64,000 nucleotides of DNA from assembly GCA_019694345.1 (NCBI GenBank), contig JAIBCA010000074.1:1-64000 (forward strand), read 5' to 3'. The first letter of the stretch is position 1, and every line of letters begins with the position of its first letter. This DNA is from Pyrinomonadaceae bacterium. Lineage in GTDB: Bacteria; Acidobacteriota; Blastocatellia; Pyrinomonadales; Pyrinomonadaceae. This document shows, piece after piece, positions 1-8,882 of the stretch. Position numbers and translations under genes: made by a program. Under the pieces are notes generated by a model, which was not told where the DNA came from, did not search any database, and worked only from the letters and a program-made list of their open reading frames with translations.

Positions 1-667
1 GCAGGCCCTGAACGAACAGGATGTCCGAGCGGTGGCCGCTCGTGAAACTGAGCAGCGAACGTGCCATATATGCCGCGGGGTTTGCGGTCGTCGTCCCATA
101 GGTCTGCCGCAGCAGGTTGCAAACCGCAGATGGCTGGATCTGGCCCGACTCCTCCAGTCCGCATCGATAGACCAGATTCAGCGGCCCCGGAGCATTTGAG
201 ATCACGCCATCCGTCGGGTGCATCGTGTTGAGCCGCGTGACCATATATCCGCCCTGTGAATGGCCGATCAAGAATATCTTTCGCACCTTTCGCTTGAGAT
301 CTTTCCTCGCTTTTTCCTTTACCCAAAGAAGCGCTGCCTCCGCCTCGCGAATACCATCGCCGAGCAGCAGCCCCTGTTGCGGATACGCCACGCCTATGAT
401 CATCATATCGGACCGGTTTGTGATCTCTTTGGTCCGAGTGACTATGTTCCTGGCCGCCGGCACGATCTCAGCATCCGTAGCCACCGTCCCCGGATACGCG
501 ATCAGCACATCCACAAAATAATTTGCCGGCCGATCGACCACCACATCCACGGTCACACCGCCATACGTCACCCGCCGCAGCTCCTGAGCGCTGACATTCA
601 TCACGATCAGCAAAGCGCAGACCGCCACGGCGGACAACATAATTGATCTGGTTACGAAGTTCGTCAT
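1..667 (-). CDS. Secreted alpha/beta hydrolase, 3' end outside window
   Basis: The minus-strand frame opens at an ATG at 667, preceded by a GGGAG ribosome-binding site, and runs off the left edge, so about 222 residues are visible. The start gives a hydrophobic signal peptide ending near VSAQ, so the product is probably exported. Around residue 125 there is a GHSQGG nucleophile elbow (Gly-x-Ser-x-Gly) typical of serine alpha/beta hydrolases such as esterases and lipases. The Asp and His of the triad are not identified in the visible part. The substrate cannot be told from sequence. No cotranscribed neighbour is visible. Confidence is good for the fold and low for the specific reaction. Confidence 0.8.
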   Translation of the reverse strand, partial: MTNFVTRSIMLSAVAVCALLIVMNVSAQELRRVTYGGVTVDVVVDRPANYFVDVLIAYPGTVATDAEIVPAARNIVTRTKEITNRSDMMIIGVAYPQQGLLLGDGIREAEAALLWVKEKARKDLKRKVRKIFLIGHSQGGYMVTRLNTMHPTDGVISNAPGPLNLVYRCGLEESGQIQPSAVCNLLRQTYGTTTANPAAYMARSLLSFTSGHRSDILFVQGL

Positions 668-1581
668 CAAATATCTCCCAACGACTTTAGACGCACGAAA
701 TACACAGATGGCCTAGCAAACCCGAATAGTTTCTCGACCCTCACATATCAAGAGGCTATTCGAGATCAAAGGTCCTTTAGATCGACCAAGAACCAATTGG
801 CTGTCCGAAATAACGTTTCCGAACGGCCATTCTCACTTGTAGCCTACGGAGCACCGTTGATCACGGCCGAGTTTGAAAAAAAGCGAAGTGTTGGTGGCGG
901 AAACGCTCGCCCTGTCGTAGCCCAATGATCAACCTTCATGGTGTCCAATCTTGAGGAAAGGTAATCTTCAGGCGATATTTTGCCTCAATTTTGGTAAATG
1001 ATCGTCGTTTGTTTGTTAATAGAGACCGTTTATTTGCTAGCAAACGTCGATTTCTTGCAAGCAAATGAAGATTTCTTGCGAGAAAATAAAGCTTTCTTGC
1101 GAGCAAATGAAGCGTTCTTGCTAGCGGACGACGTTTTCTTGCTAACAAACACCGATTGCTGCAAAGAAGATTCCCTTTTCAAGATCGCAAAACGAATATA
1201 CTCGATAGAAAAATGCCGAGTCCAACTGCCAACATCGAGCCTCGCATCGACCGCTAAATCTATGTCAATAGTTAACTTACACAATCTCGAAACAAATAAA
1301 CTCCAGCTAATGACCGCCCTTTTCCACTTTGACTAACAGCCTAAAAAAGCATAAATCATCATAATTGATTCTGTAAGAAATGTTGTAATATTAGCCCAAC
1401 GCTGTCGGGCCACGAATGTGCAAAAGCGAATTCAAAACGGGTTGCTCTCTAGTGATTTAACTTAGCATACATCCAGAATCGTGTTTTTCAGAAGGTTAAG
1501 TGGGACAGACAGATCTCGCCTATGTGCTAAACTTTGTAGTAAAGGCGTCTTCAATCATTGAACAGACTTTGAATAAATACA
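668..1581. other. Long non-coding interval upstream of the polysaccharide cluster
   Basis: About 0.9 kb separates the divergent hydrolase and the first methyltransferase. Short open frames on both strands around 936-1336 are by-products of a 21-bp tandem repeat: a period divisible by three keeps all six frames repetitive. I find no convincing gene. The stretch after 1330 is AT-rich and should contain the promoter of the polysaccharide cluster, but I cannot pick a clear -35/-10 pair. Confidence 0.6.
1013..1149. repeat. 21-bp tandem array, seven units with palindromic TTGCNAGCAA core
   Basis: TTGC-type cores begin at 1013, 1034, 1055, 1076, 1097, 1118 and 1139, each exactly 21 bp apart. The cores read TTGTTAATAGA, TTGCTAGCAAA, TTGCAAGCAAA, TTGCGAGAAAA, TTGCGAGCAAA, TTGCTAGCGGA and TTGCTAACAAA. 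The consensus TTGCTAGCAA is a perfect palindrome. Units are imperfect copies, so the array is diverged. Translated on the minus strand it gives a seven-residue LLARK-like repeat, probably an artefact of the period. Confidence 0.85.
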
Positions 1582-2325
1582 GTGATGTTGAAAACTTTTG
1601 CCAAATCAATCCTGCCAAAAGTGGTCTGGAACGGTCTGCGTTCAAGATTTAGTCCCAATCGTCCGGACTATTTTTCGTCGAAGTCTATCCAAGAGACATT
1701 TACCGAGATTTATAGAAAAAATTTATGGGGAGGGGATCAAGGGCATCTATGTTCAGGGAGCGGCTCTAATCTGGAAGCTTCGCAGGTATACGTGGAGGCA
1801 ATTCAATCACTCTTCGAAAAGCACCCACCAAAAGTTGTTGTTGATATAGGTTGCGGCGATTTTAGGGTGGCTTCCCAAATTGTTCGACCCACCTTCCAGT
1901 ATATCGGGATTGATGCTGTTCCTGACGTAATTGAACATCATCAGAAGAATTTCGCAAATCACCACATTTCGTTCGTAAAAATGGATGCGACCAATGAAAA
2001 GTTACCCGACGGCGACATATGCTTAATACGTCAGGTTCTCCAACATCTTTCGAATGCTGAAATAAATGCAATTATTTCGAAATGCCGGATGTATAAAGGC
2101 ATTGTAGTAACAGAGCACTTTCCAGATACAAACCCCGCATTCAAACCAAACCTTGATATGGTTCATGGCGCCGGTACTCGATTGAGCCTTAATTCGGCTG
2201 TCTGCTTAAATGAGCCCCCATTTAACCTGAAACAACCTATCGAACTTGCCATTTATGCTGAAAAGGACGGGTCTACAATTCGAACCTATTATTTTCCCAA
2301 CTCCGATCATCTCACGGAATATTAA
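1582..2325 (+). CDS. Class I SAM-dependent methyltransferase
   Basis: The protein has about 247 residues and starts at GTG 1582, with ATG 1585 as an equally good alternative. Residues 85-94 carry the glycine-rich SAM-binding motif I (VVVDIGCGDF). An acidic strand-2 end follows (IGIDAVPD), then a motif around DGDICLIRQVLQHL that matches the post-motif region of class I methyltransferases. It is the first gene of the polysaccharide cluster, 9 bp upstream of the flippase, so it probably methylates a sugar of the repeat unit or caps the chain; the acceptor is unknown. It is AT-rich compared with genes beyond 13 kb. Confidence 0.8.
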   Translation: MMLKTFAKSILPKVVWNGLRSRFSPNRPDYFSSKSIQETFTEIYRKNLWGGDQGHLCSGSGSNLEASQVYVEAIQSLFEKHPPKVVVDIGCGDFRVASQIVRPTFQYIGIDAVPDVIEHHQKNFANHHISFVKMDATNEKLPDGDICLIRQVLQHLSNAEINAIISKCRMYKGIVVTEHFPDTNPAFKPNLDMVHGAGTRLSLNSAVCLNEPPFNLKQPIELAIYAEKDGSTIRTYYFPNSDHLTEY

Positions 2326-2334
2326 AAATCGACA

Positions 2335-3861
2335 GTGAACCCCACAACGGCAAAAAGATCAAAGTTACACTCGTATTTTAACGATTTCATCTCGAATCGA
2401 ACTTTTTTCGTCCGAGCTTTTTCAGCAGGTGCCATTTCCCAGTTCTTCATATTTTTTCTTCAAATTGTCAGAAGCAAATTTGCAGCGATAACTGTAGGTA
2501 CCGAAGGCGTGGGGTTGTGGGGGGCAACCCAGGCGATCACGAACAGTCTTTCGTCCGTTACAACGTTTGGAGTTGCTTCCGGAGTTCCGGTACTAGCTGC
2601 CGAGCGTTGGGATCCACAGGACTTCCGTCCGATTTTGCGGGGAATAGCTTGTTCGAGTGTATTAACCTTTGGAGGAAGCCTCGTAGTTGGATTAATTGCG
2701 TCTCCATTTTCGTCGTCGTTGGCAATGTTAATCCTTGGTTCCCGAGATTATTGGTGGATCATTTTGGCCGCTCTGTTTGCAAATCCGTTTTTAAATTGTG
2801 GAATTGTATTATCCAGCCACCTCCAAGGAATGGCGCAACTCCGAAGTCAAACTTTGCTTTGGTTGGTCGGACACGGCTTTCTGACGGTGTTATGCATTGT
2901 GGGTATCCTAGCATTCGGTTCGGTTGGGCTTGCTATTGCCTGGGTTACCTATGGCTTCTTCAGCTTTACGTTCTCAATATTTTTTCTACATAGAAGTGTC
3001 GGAACCGGGGCCATTGTTACTTTGGCGACAGAAGTACGAACATTAAAATTGGAGTCAGTTAGGAGTTATTTCCTTGAACTTCTCCCCTATGTTAATTCAA
3101 GTCTTGCAACTTCACTTTTGATTGCAATTTCCAGTTTAGCTATCCGTGCAGTGGTTCTTGAGAGATTTGGAATCGGACTTCTCGGCGTATTCGTTTCCGC
3201 CGTCGGAATCTCAGCCGCGCTTTCAACACTTTTCCAATCCGTCTTTGGCACCTACGCGGTTCCCCACTTATCGAACTTCAAACAGGATCACGGCGAATTT
3301 GTCTACGAGAGCAATAAGGCGGCGAAGCTAATTTTTCTTTTTTCATTGCCGTGTCTTTTTATTGTATCCGTTTTTTCCCCAAGTATCGTCCAGCTACTAT
3401 TTTCTAGTGACTTTATAGAAGCATCACCGGTTGTTCAGATATACATCGCAGGCGAATTATTGCAGTTGCTCCTATGGAACTTTGTCATCTACTTCAACCT
3501 AACAAAGAGCCCGAAGACTATCACAATCGCCAAGTTTTCCGAAATAGTGGTATTCGTTGCATTTGCGTTTTACTTGATTCCGACCCTTGGATTGAACGGC
3601 GTTGGTTTAGCATATATCCTAGGCGGATTAAGTGGCCTGGCTGTTTACATAATGATATGCCGTAGGCTTGTAATAAAGCTGTTTCGCTTGCAGGATATAC
3701 TGGGGTGGGCGGCTGGCTTCGGATGTTTGTTGGCCAATTGGCACAGTTCTTTAAGTTTATCGATTGTATTCATGACTATTGCTATGGCCCTGTCCTCGTA
3801 TTGGGCTTTTCAAGCGTGGTTTAGAGAAAATTCTGGAGGTTCGAAGATTGGCACGAGTTAA
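2335..3861 (+). CDS. Wzx-type oligosaccharide flippase (MOP superfamily)
   Basis: A 508-residue multi-pass membrane protein with roughly 12-14 hydrophobic segments spread over its whole length, starting at GTG 2335. The N-terminal region (ISQFFIFFLQIVRSKF, then GTEGVGLWG) resembles O-antigen translocases. The family moves undecaprenyl-diphosphate-linked repeat units across the inner membrane. It lies between two methyltransferase genes and overlaps the next gene's start, which places it in the same transcript as the glycosyltransferases. Substrate specificity cannot be read from the sequence. Family length is about 400-520 residues, so this is full length. Confidence 0.85.
   Translation: MNPTTAKRSKLHSYFNDFISNRTFFVRAFSAGAISQFFIFFLQIVRSKFAAITVGTEGVGLWGATQAITNSLSSVTTFGVASGVPVLAAERWDPQDFRPILRGIACSSVLTFGGSLVVGLIASPFSSSLAMLILGSRDYWWIILAALFANPFLNCGIVLSSHLQGMAQLRSQTLLWLVGHGFLTVLCIVGILAFGSVGLAIAWVTYGFFSFTFSIFFLHRSVGTGAIVTLATEVRTLKLESVRSYFLELLPYVNSSLATSLLIAISSLAIRAVVLERFGIGLLGVFVSAVGISAALSTLFQSVFGTYAVPHLSNFKQDHGEFVYESNKAAKLIFLFSLPCLFIVSVFSPSIVQLLFSSDFIEASPVVQIYIAGELLQLLLWNFVIYFNLTKSPKTITIAKFSEIVVFVAFAFYLIPTLGLNGVGLAYILGGLSGLAVYIMICRRLVIKLFRLQDILGWAAGFGCLLANWHSSLSLSIVFMTIAMALSSYWAFQAWFRENSGGSKIGTS
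3835..3850 (+). promoter_or_regulatory. Ribosome-binding site fixing a TTG start
   Basis: GGAGG at 3835-3839 sits 8 bp before TTG 3848, inside the end of the flippase gene. It supports the TTG start over an upstream in-frame ATG at 3779, which would overlap the flippase by more than 80 bp. Confidence 0.6.
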
Positions 3862-4621
3862 CGTTCAAGGTGAATTGGTAGAGGAGCGAATCGGAACCGA
3901 TAATTATATGTTTGGTCGGCATTTTTTTGCATATGAATTTGCCCGACAATTTATTTCCCCCGATCATACGGTTCTAGAAGCAGGGAGCGGAGATGGCTAT
4001 GGAAGCAGCTACCTTTCTGATGCTTGTTCGATGGTGATCGGAATAGATATTGAATGGGAGGCGGTTTGGTCTGCAAATGAGACTTACAAAAAATCTAATC
4101 TGTCATTTTTGCAGGCGAGCGTTTTTGAGTTGCCTCTGGAGTCTGGCTCAGTTGACTTTGTTTGCTCGATGCAGGTTATCGAGCATTTAGCGGATCCTTT
4201 GCCTTATCTTGAGGAATTGAAGCGGATAATGACTCCCAACGCATACTTAGTCATTACTACTCCATTCCGAGAGACGAAAGGCTGGCGCTTTGATAGGATT
4301 CCCTCACCTTTTCATGTTATCGAGTACACTGGAGATGAACTTCAATCTCTTCTTAATTCCGTTTTTTCAGATGTGGACATCCGGGGAATCGCTTTCAAGG
4401 ATAACTCTGAAGCGGGAAAAACAGATGTACAACTTGGTCGATTTCAGACCCTTGACGTATTTGGCTTTAGGAAGTTAATTCCGTCGACGCTGAAACCTTT
4501 TATCTATCGGATACTGCGATTTAAGCCAATTGGTGAGATTAATATGTCGTCCCACGACTTCGAACTTGTCGATTCTATAACTCCCGAAGTCCTCGATTTG
4601 ATCGCCATTTGTCGAGCTTAG
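3848..4621 (+). CDS. Class I SAM-dependent methyltransferase
   Basis: A 257-residue protein whose start is taken as TTG 3848 because of the GGAGG 8 bp upstream; it overlaps the flippase gene by 14 bp. Motif I is VLEAGSGDG at residues 42-50, followed by GIDIEWEAV (acidic residue at the end of strand 2) and FVCSMQVIEHL, the usual pattern of the Methyltransf_11 group. The position between flippase and glycosyltransferases suggests modification of a sugar intermediate. The C-terminal third has no recognised domain. Full length for the family. Confidence 0.8.
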   Translation: MARVNVQGELVEERIGTDNYMFGRHFFAYEFARQFISPDHTVLEAGSGDGYGSSYLSDACSMVIGIDIEWEAVWSANETYKKSNLSFLQASVFELPLESGSVDFVCSMQVIEHLADPLPYLEELKRIMTPNAYLVITTPFRETKGWRFDRIPSPFHVIEYTGDELQSLLNSVFSDVDIRGIAFKDNSEAGKTDVQLGRFQTLDVFGFRKLIPSTLKPFIYRILRFKPIGEINMSSHDFELVDSITPEVLDLIAICRA

Positions 4622-4662
4622 TGTTTCTAGCTCGTTGGGTAATTTAACCACATCGTATTTCA

Positions 4663-5835
4663 ATGACGACTCGACTAAAATTGGCCTTTGACGTCAGCCA
4701 ACTCAACGGATTTGATTTGACTGATGGAAACAGTTCGTTAGTTGGAAACCTTGCGAAAGAATTGGTTTTGGCTACGCGAAAACGTGATGCCCGGCTTTTC
4801 TTGTATGGTAACGAGAGTATTCCCGAATCTCGGCTTTATGACGCGAGGGTGACCAAATTATTTGGTAGATCGCTTTCGTTTCCTCAGCATCGAATAGTAC
4901 GTTACGGGTTGCCGATGAATCTTTTTTTAGATCGACCAGACGTACTAATTAACATTGCCAGTAGCTTCCAACCTAGATACATCAGGGCTCGTACAAGATT
5001 ATTAACCATCGTACACGACATTGCGTTCGAGCTTGACGACTGGAAAGATAGTTATCCTGACCATCTCAGAAATTATCTATCGGTAAATACACGGAATGCC
5101 ATTGAGAAGGCTACACAAGTTGTTGCAGTTTCTGAGAAAACACGGTCAGACATAATTCACTTTTATGGCCTCAAACCTGATAAGGTCAAGGTAATATACA
5201 ATGGCTACGATTCAAATGCTTTTAATGAGGTTCCTACTTCTCACGATGAGTTGATCAGAAATCAGCTTGGATTGCGGGGATATCTACTTGCAGTTGGTAC
5301 CATTCAACCAAGAAAAAATTACATAAGACTGATAAGGGCGTTTGCGGAGTATAAACGGAAAGTAAAGTCTTCGCTTAAGCTTGTGATTGTTGGCCAGTCA
5401 GGTTGGCTTGCTGAAGAAACAATTGAATTTGCAAAAGAAAACGAGGGTATAGGGGTTCAATTATGGGGTTCGGCATCTCCGCAGGAACTGCCCGCTCTAT
5501 ACCGAAACTCCCTTGCGCTAGTTTTCCCAGCCTTATATGAAGGATTTGGTATACCTGCTGTTGAAGCAATGGCATGCGGCATCCCAGTGATTGGCTCGGA
5601 ATCTGGCTCGCTCGGCGAAATTATTGGGAATTATGGACTTAAGTTTTCACCGACAAGTATTGAATCAATAGTTGAGTGCTTAATAGCATTGAATGAAGAA
5701 CCGGGACTTCGCGATAGATTGGTTATCCGATCGAGGGAACGATGTAAGCATTTTAGTTGGCAGAATGCAGCGGAAGCTTATCTAGATGCCGCTAGAATGC
5801 TTTTAGCTGATAGTGCCGCAAGATATAGGAAATGA
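4663..5835 (+). CDS. GT4-family glycosyltransferase (GT-B fold)
   Basis: A 390-residue cytoplasmic transferase. The C-terminal Rossmann half carries GTIQPRKN near residue 210 and the donor-binding block EGFGIPAVEAMACGIPV near 292-308, including the conserved E-x7-E motif. VVAVSEKTR near residue 150 is the usual linker strand. The family transfers a sugar from a nucleotide donor with retention of configuration. The next gene starts inside its stop codon (ATGA at 5832), indicating translational coupling. Donor and acceptor are unknown; by context it extends the lipid-linked repeat unit. Confidence 0.88.
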   Translation: MTTRLKLAFDVSQLNGFDLTDGNSSLVGNLAKELVLATRKRDARLFLYGNESIPESRLYDARVTKLFGRSLSFPQHRIVRYGLPMNLFLDRPDVLINIASSFQPRYIRARTRLLTIVHDIAFELDDWKDSYPDHLRNYLSVNTRNAIEKATQVVAVSEKTRSDIIHFYGLKPDKVKVIYNGYDSNAFNEVPTSHDELIRNQLGLRGYLLAVGTIQPRKNYIRLIRAFAEYKRKVKSSLKLVIVGQSGWLAEETIEFAKENEGIGVQLWGSASPQELPALYRNSLALVFPALYEGFGIPAVEAMACGIPVIGSESGSLGEIIGNYGLKFSPTSIESIVECLIALNEEPGLRDRLVIRSRERCKHFSWQNAAEAYLDAARMLLADSAARYRK

Positions 5836-6758
5836 GTATGATCTCCGTCATAATTGTCAACTGGAATGGTAAGGACTTTCTCCCTGATTGCTTGCGGAGT
5901 ATTTCCAATTGTAAGCGAAATACGAAAATTGAAGTCTTGGTTGTTGACAATGTTTCCGACGATGGAAGTCGGGAATGGTTGACCTCAGAAAAGCCGATGA
6001 AAATCCTTAGCGATGTTCCGTTTAAGGCAATCCTCAGCGAAGAAAATCTGGGTTTCGGAAGAGGAAACAATTTGGGTATTGAAAACGCTGGCGGTGAGTA
6101 TTTCTTTTTCCTAAATCCAGATACGATAATTGTCGATTCGGCCATTGATCGACTTTGTGAGGCACTGCAATCTGACTCAACCATTGGTGCCGTTTCACCA
6201 AAACTCTTGAATAACGATAGATCGCTACAAGAAAGCATATCCGACGGTCTACCAAGTCCACTCAAGATAATTGCGCAGGCACTCGGAATATCCCGGAAAT
6301 GGGATCATACGAAATTGTGTGCCGTGCCTGTTGTCTGGGGGACCGCGATACTGGCGAAAAGGAGCCTGATTGACGAGATCGGGGCATTCGACCCGGATTT
6401 TTTTATGTACGGAGAAGATGTAGAGCTCTGTATTCGAATAGGTAAAAGCGGCAAGAAACTGGTATTCGTTCCGAACGCAGAAGTTATTCATTTAGGCGGA
6501 AAAAGTTCGGAGCAAGCTTGGGAAGCAAGTGAAACCACATTGAGAAAGGACAAGGCAGACATACTGATCCAATACAAGTGTTTGCCTCGTTGGAAAGTAT
6601 CCGCCAATTCGGCAATAAGAGGCTTCGTGTATTCGGCGGCATTTCTAAGGCGTTTACTTCTTGGCCAGCCAAGTTCCTTTTTGAAGGAGCATATTAGACT
6701 GCATTTTTATACTATTTTTGACGGTGGATTCGAGGTCGCAAATGGTTCGAAGCGATGA
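5832..6758 (+). CDS. GT2-family glycosyltransferase, rhamnosyltransferase-like
   Basis: A 308-residue GT-A enzyme. It starts with ISVIIVNWNG, followed by VDNVSDDGS (nucleotide binding), FLNPDT (metal-binding DxD equivalent) and the acceptor-side motif MYGEDVELC near residue 190, where GED supplies the catalytic base in GT2 enzymes. The VNWNG opening and the late GED motif are common in bacterial rhamnosyltransferases, which would fit the rml genes in this window, but specificity is an inference. It overlaps the preceding gene by 4 bp and the next by 17 bp. Confidence 0.88.
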   Translation: MSMISVIIVNWNGKDFLPDCLRSISNCKRNTKIEVLVVDNVSDDGSREWLTSEKPMKILSDVPFKAILSEENLGFGRGNNLGIENAGGEYFFFLNPDTIIVDSAIDRLCEALQSDSTIGAVSPKLLNNDRSLQESISDGLPSPLKIIAQALGISRKWDHTKLCAVPVVWGTAILAKRSLIDEIGAFDPDFFMYGEDVELCIRIGKSGKKLVFVPNAEVIHLGGKSSEQAWEASETTLRKDKADILIQYKCLPRWKVSANSAIRGFVYSAAFLRRLLLGQPSSFLKEHIRLHFYTIFDGGFEVANGSKR

Positions 6759-7692
6759 TCGCGGAATGGCGAGTAAACCACTTGTGAGTGTTATCATTCC
6801 GACTTATAATCGGGCTCGATACATTTCTGAGACAATAGAAAGCGTTCTTGGTCAGACTTACCCCGGAATCGAGATCATCGTGATTGACGACGGCTCGACT
6901 GACGGCACGCGTATTATCGTAGAAAAGTTTTCAAATAGCGTGCAATACGTGTGGCAGGAAAATTCCGAACGCGGGGCATCACGGAATCACGGACTAAGGC
7001 TCGCGACGGGGGAATTCATCTCTTTTCTGGATTCGGACGATCTATGGATCCCGGATAAGGTCGAAGAGGACGTGAAGTATTTTCAAGATAACCCAAATGT
7101 CGGAGTTATTTTCACGGATGCGATCCAGATCAATGCAGACGGAGAGCCAAATAAATTGCTAAAGGCTCGAAGTAATACAGGCCTTGTCACCGATAAGATT
7201 CTAGAGAACAATTTTGTTCTTATGGCTACGCATATGGTGAGGACTGAGCTGGTACGTAGCATCGGTGGTTTCCTTGAAGAGCGTGAGCTTTCGGGCTCTG
7301 AGGATTGGGAGATGTGGGTGCGGCTGTCAACCAAGACGTCTTTTGCCTATCGACCGAAGGCAACCGCAAAGATTCGTACCCACGATGAAAACAGTATGGG
7401 AAACGCAGCAGGAATGGACCGCTCTATGAATTATGCCGTGGATGTTATGGAGCGATCGGACTATCTTACAGCCGAACAGAAAAAGCGGCTCAACTTGGTG
7501 CGTTCTAAGGTCGCTCTTGTAAATGCAATAAACTATAGTTCGGCCGGAAACCGACCACGGGCAGTGACCGAATTGAAGAATGCTGCGAGGCTAGCTCCTT
7601 CGATCATTCTCGATGCTCGCTTTGGATACACAGTATTGCGGCTGCTGACCGGTAATCGTATCTCTAAATTAAGGCGGTTGATGCGTTCCTAA
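6742..7692 (+). CDS. GT2-family glycosyltransferase
   Basis: About 316 residues from ATG 6742, chosen because GAGG lies at 6732-6735; ATG 6766 is the alternative. The N-terminal GT-A domain shows VSVIIPTYNRA, IDDGSTDGT and SFLDSDDLW (DxD motif near residues 98-101), then SGSEDWEMWVRL with the catalytic ED pair. The C-terminal roughly 90 residues are helical and of no named domain. The gene overlaps the previous one and its stop shares a base with the next start, so it is part of a tightly packed operon. Donor sugar unknown. Confidence 0.87.
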   Translation: MVRSDDRGMASKPLVSVIIPTYNRARYISETIESVLGQTYPGIEIIVIDDGSTDGTRIIVEKFSNSVQYVWQENSERGASRNHGLRLATGEFISFLDSDDLWIPDKVEEDVKYFQDNPNVGVIFTDAIQINADGEPNKLLKARSNTGLVTDKILENNFVLMATHMVRTELVRSIGGFLEERELSGSEDWEMWVRLSTKTSFAYRPKATAKIRTHDENSMGNAAGMDRSMNYAVDVMERSDYLTAEQKKRLNLVRSKVALVNAINYSSAGNRPRAVTELKNAARLAPSIILDARFGYTVLRLLTGNRISKLRRLMRS

Positions 7693-8879
7693 TGTCCCAA
7701 AATGCGAACAACAAAATATCAGCTGTCTGCATTCTTGTAACCGATCTTGACGCTCCTTCGGGCGGCATCCAAAAGAACACAAAGCTATTGATGCGTGAGT
7801 TCTCGAACCGCGGCGTTGAAACGCTTGTTTGTGCTCGCAACTATTATCGACTACCGAGTGCGGAACGATCGGAATACGCGATGATCCATCGTATGCCGGC
7901 TAGCGGTAAGTCACGTGCCGCTAATGGACTGCTTTATCTACTTTTCGCTTTTGTTTGGCTGATCCGTAATCGAAACAAGTTTGAGTTAATTCACTGCCAG
8001 CAGATGTTCGGGCCGACAATGGTTGCAGCCGTTGCAAGCTATTTCATCAAGAAGCCGATAGTAACACGTGTTACGACGGTGGGAGACCTTGGCGAAGTTC
8101 ACGCGATCAAACAAATGGCTTTCTCTGGTCTCCGTCGCAAGCTCATTAAGCGGGTAACACGCTGGGTCGCTCTTACGAGCCAAATGAAGGAAGAGATCGA
8201 ATCACTCGGAATACCGGATCAAAAAATTGACATTATCTATAACTCGACCCAATTCCCGGAATACTGTGCATACTCGGACGTTCAAAAGAGAGAAATGAGG
8301 GAAGCCCTTTCGTTGGGCTATCCCACGATGGGACTGTTTGTTGGTCGCCTTAGCGAAGAAAAGAATTTAGATATCCTTATAAGAGCGTGGAATAAGGTCG
8401 TAATTGAAAAACCGGACGCGCATCTTTTGGTATTAGGAGCTGGTGGAAGCTATCGAAACGTTGAAGATGGTCTTCGTCAATTAGTAAGTGAATTGGATCT
8501 ACGGGAAAATGTTCATTTTCTTGGGCATTGCGACTACGTAAAGGACTATCTTATCGCCTCGGACATATTTCTATTGCCGTCTCGCACTGAAGGTATGTCA
8601 AATGCGCTTGTTGAGGCGTTTGCTTGTGGGGCGTCAATAATTGCGTCGGACATCAAGGCGAACGCAGAGATATGTGTCAACGAAGTTAATTCCTTACTTG
8701 TAGAGCCTGGTAATGTATCCGCACTTACCGATTCTATTTTGCGATTGCTTGACGAACGCGAGTTCGCTAATCGTCTCGGAAAGGCGGCTCGCAAACAAGC
8801 AGAAGATACTCTTTCCGTGGATACGATGGTCGCCGCTTATCTTGAAACTTACAAGATGGCTTTACGAGCGGTCAATTAA
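7692..8879 (+). CDS. GT4-family glycosyltransferase (GT-B fold)
   Basis: A 395-residue retaining transferase. The N-terminal acceptor half begins with a glycine-containing loop (DAPSGGIQKNTKLL), and the C-terminal half has FVGRLSEEKNLD near residue 218 and the donor-binding segment SRTEGMSNALVEAFACG near 297-313. It starts on the last base of the upstream stop codon and ends 3 bp before the next gene, so it is translationally coupled on both sides. It acts on the cytoplasmic face of the membrane by analogy with the family. Substrates unknown. Confidence 0.87.
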   Translation: MSQNANNKISAVCILVTDLDAPSGGIQKNTKLLMREFSNRGVETLVCARNYYRLPSAERSEYAMIHRMPASGKSRAANGLLYLLFAFVWLIRNRNKFELIHCQQMFGPTMVAAVASYFIKKPIVTRVTTVGDLGEVHAIKQMAFSGLRRKLIKRVTRWVALTSQMKEEIESLGIPDQKIDIIYNSTQFPEYCAYSDVQKREMREALSLGYPTMGLFVGRLSEEKNLDILIRAWNKVVIEKPDAHLLVLGAGGSYRNVEDGLRQLVSELDLRENVHFLGHCDYVKDYLIASDIFLLPSRTEGMSNALVEAFACGASIIASDIKANAEICVNEVNSLLVEPGNVSALTDSILRLLDEREFANRLGKAARKQAEDTLSVDTMVAAYLETYKMALRAVN

Positions 8880-8882
8880 TTA

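Noticed and set aside
1013-1149. CRISPR array
   Set aside because: Units are directly abutting 21-mers without spacers, and no cas gene is present.
936-1336. Heptad-repeat reading frames on both strands (LLARK-type repeats)
   Set aside because: The 21-bp DNA period creates repeating open frames in every phase; no ribosome-binding site or unique domain supports translation.
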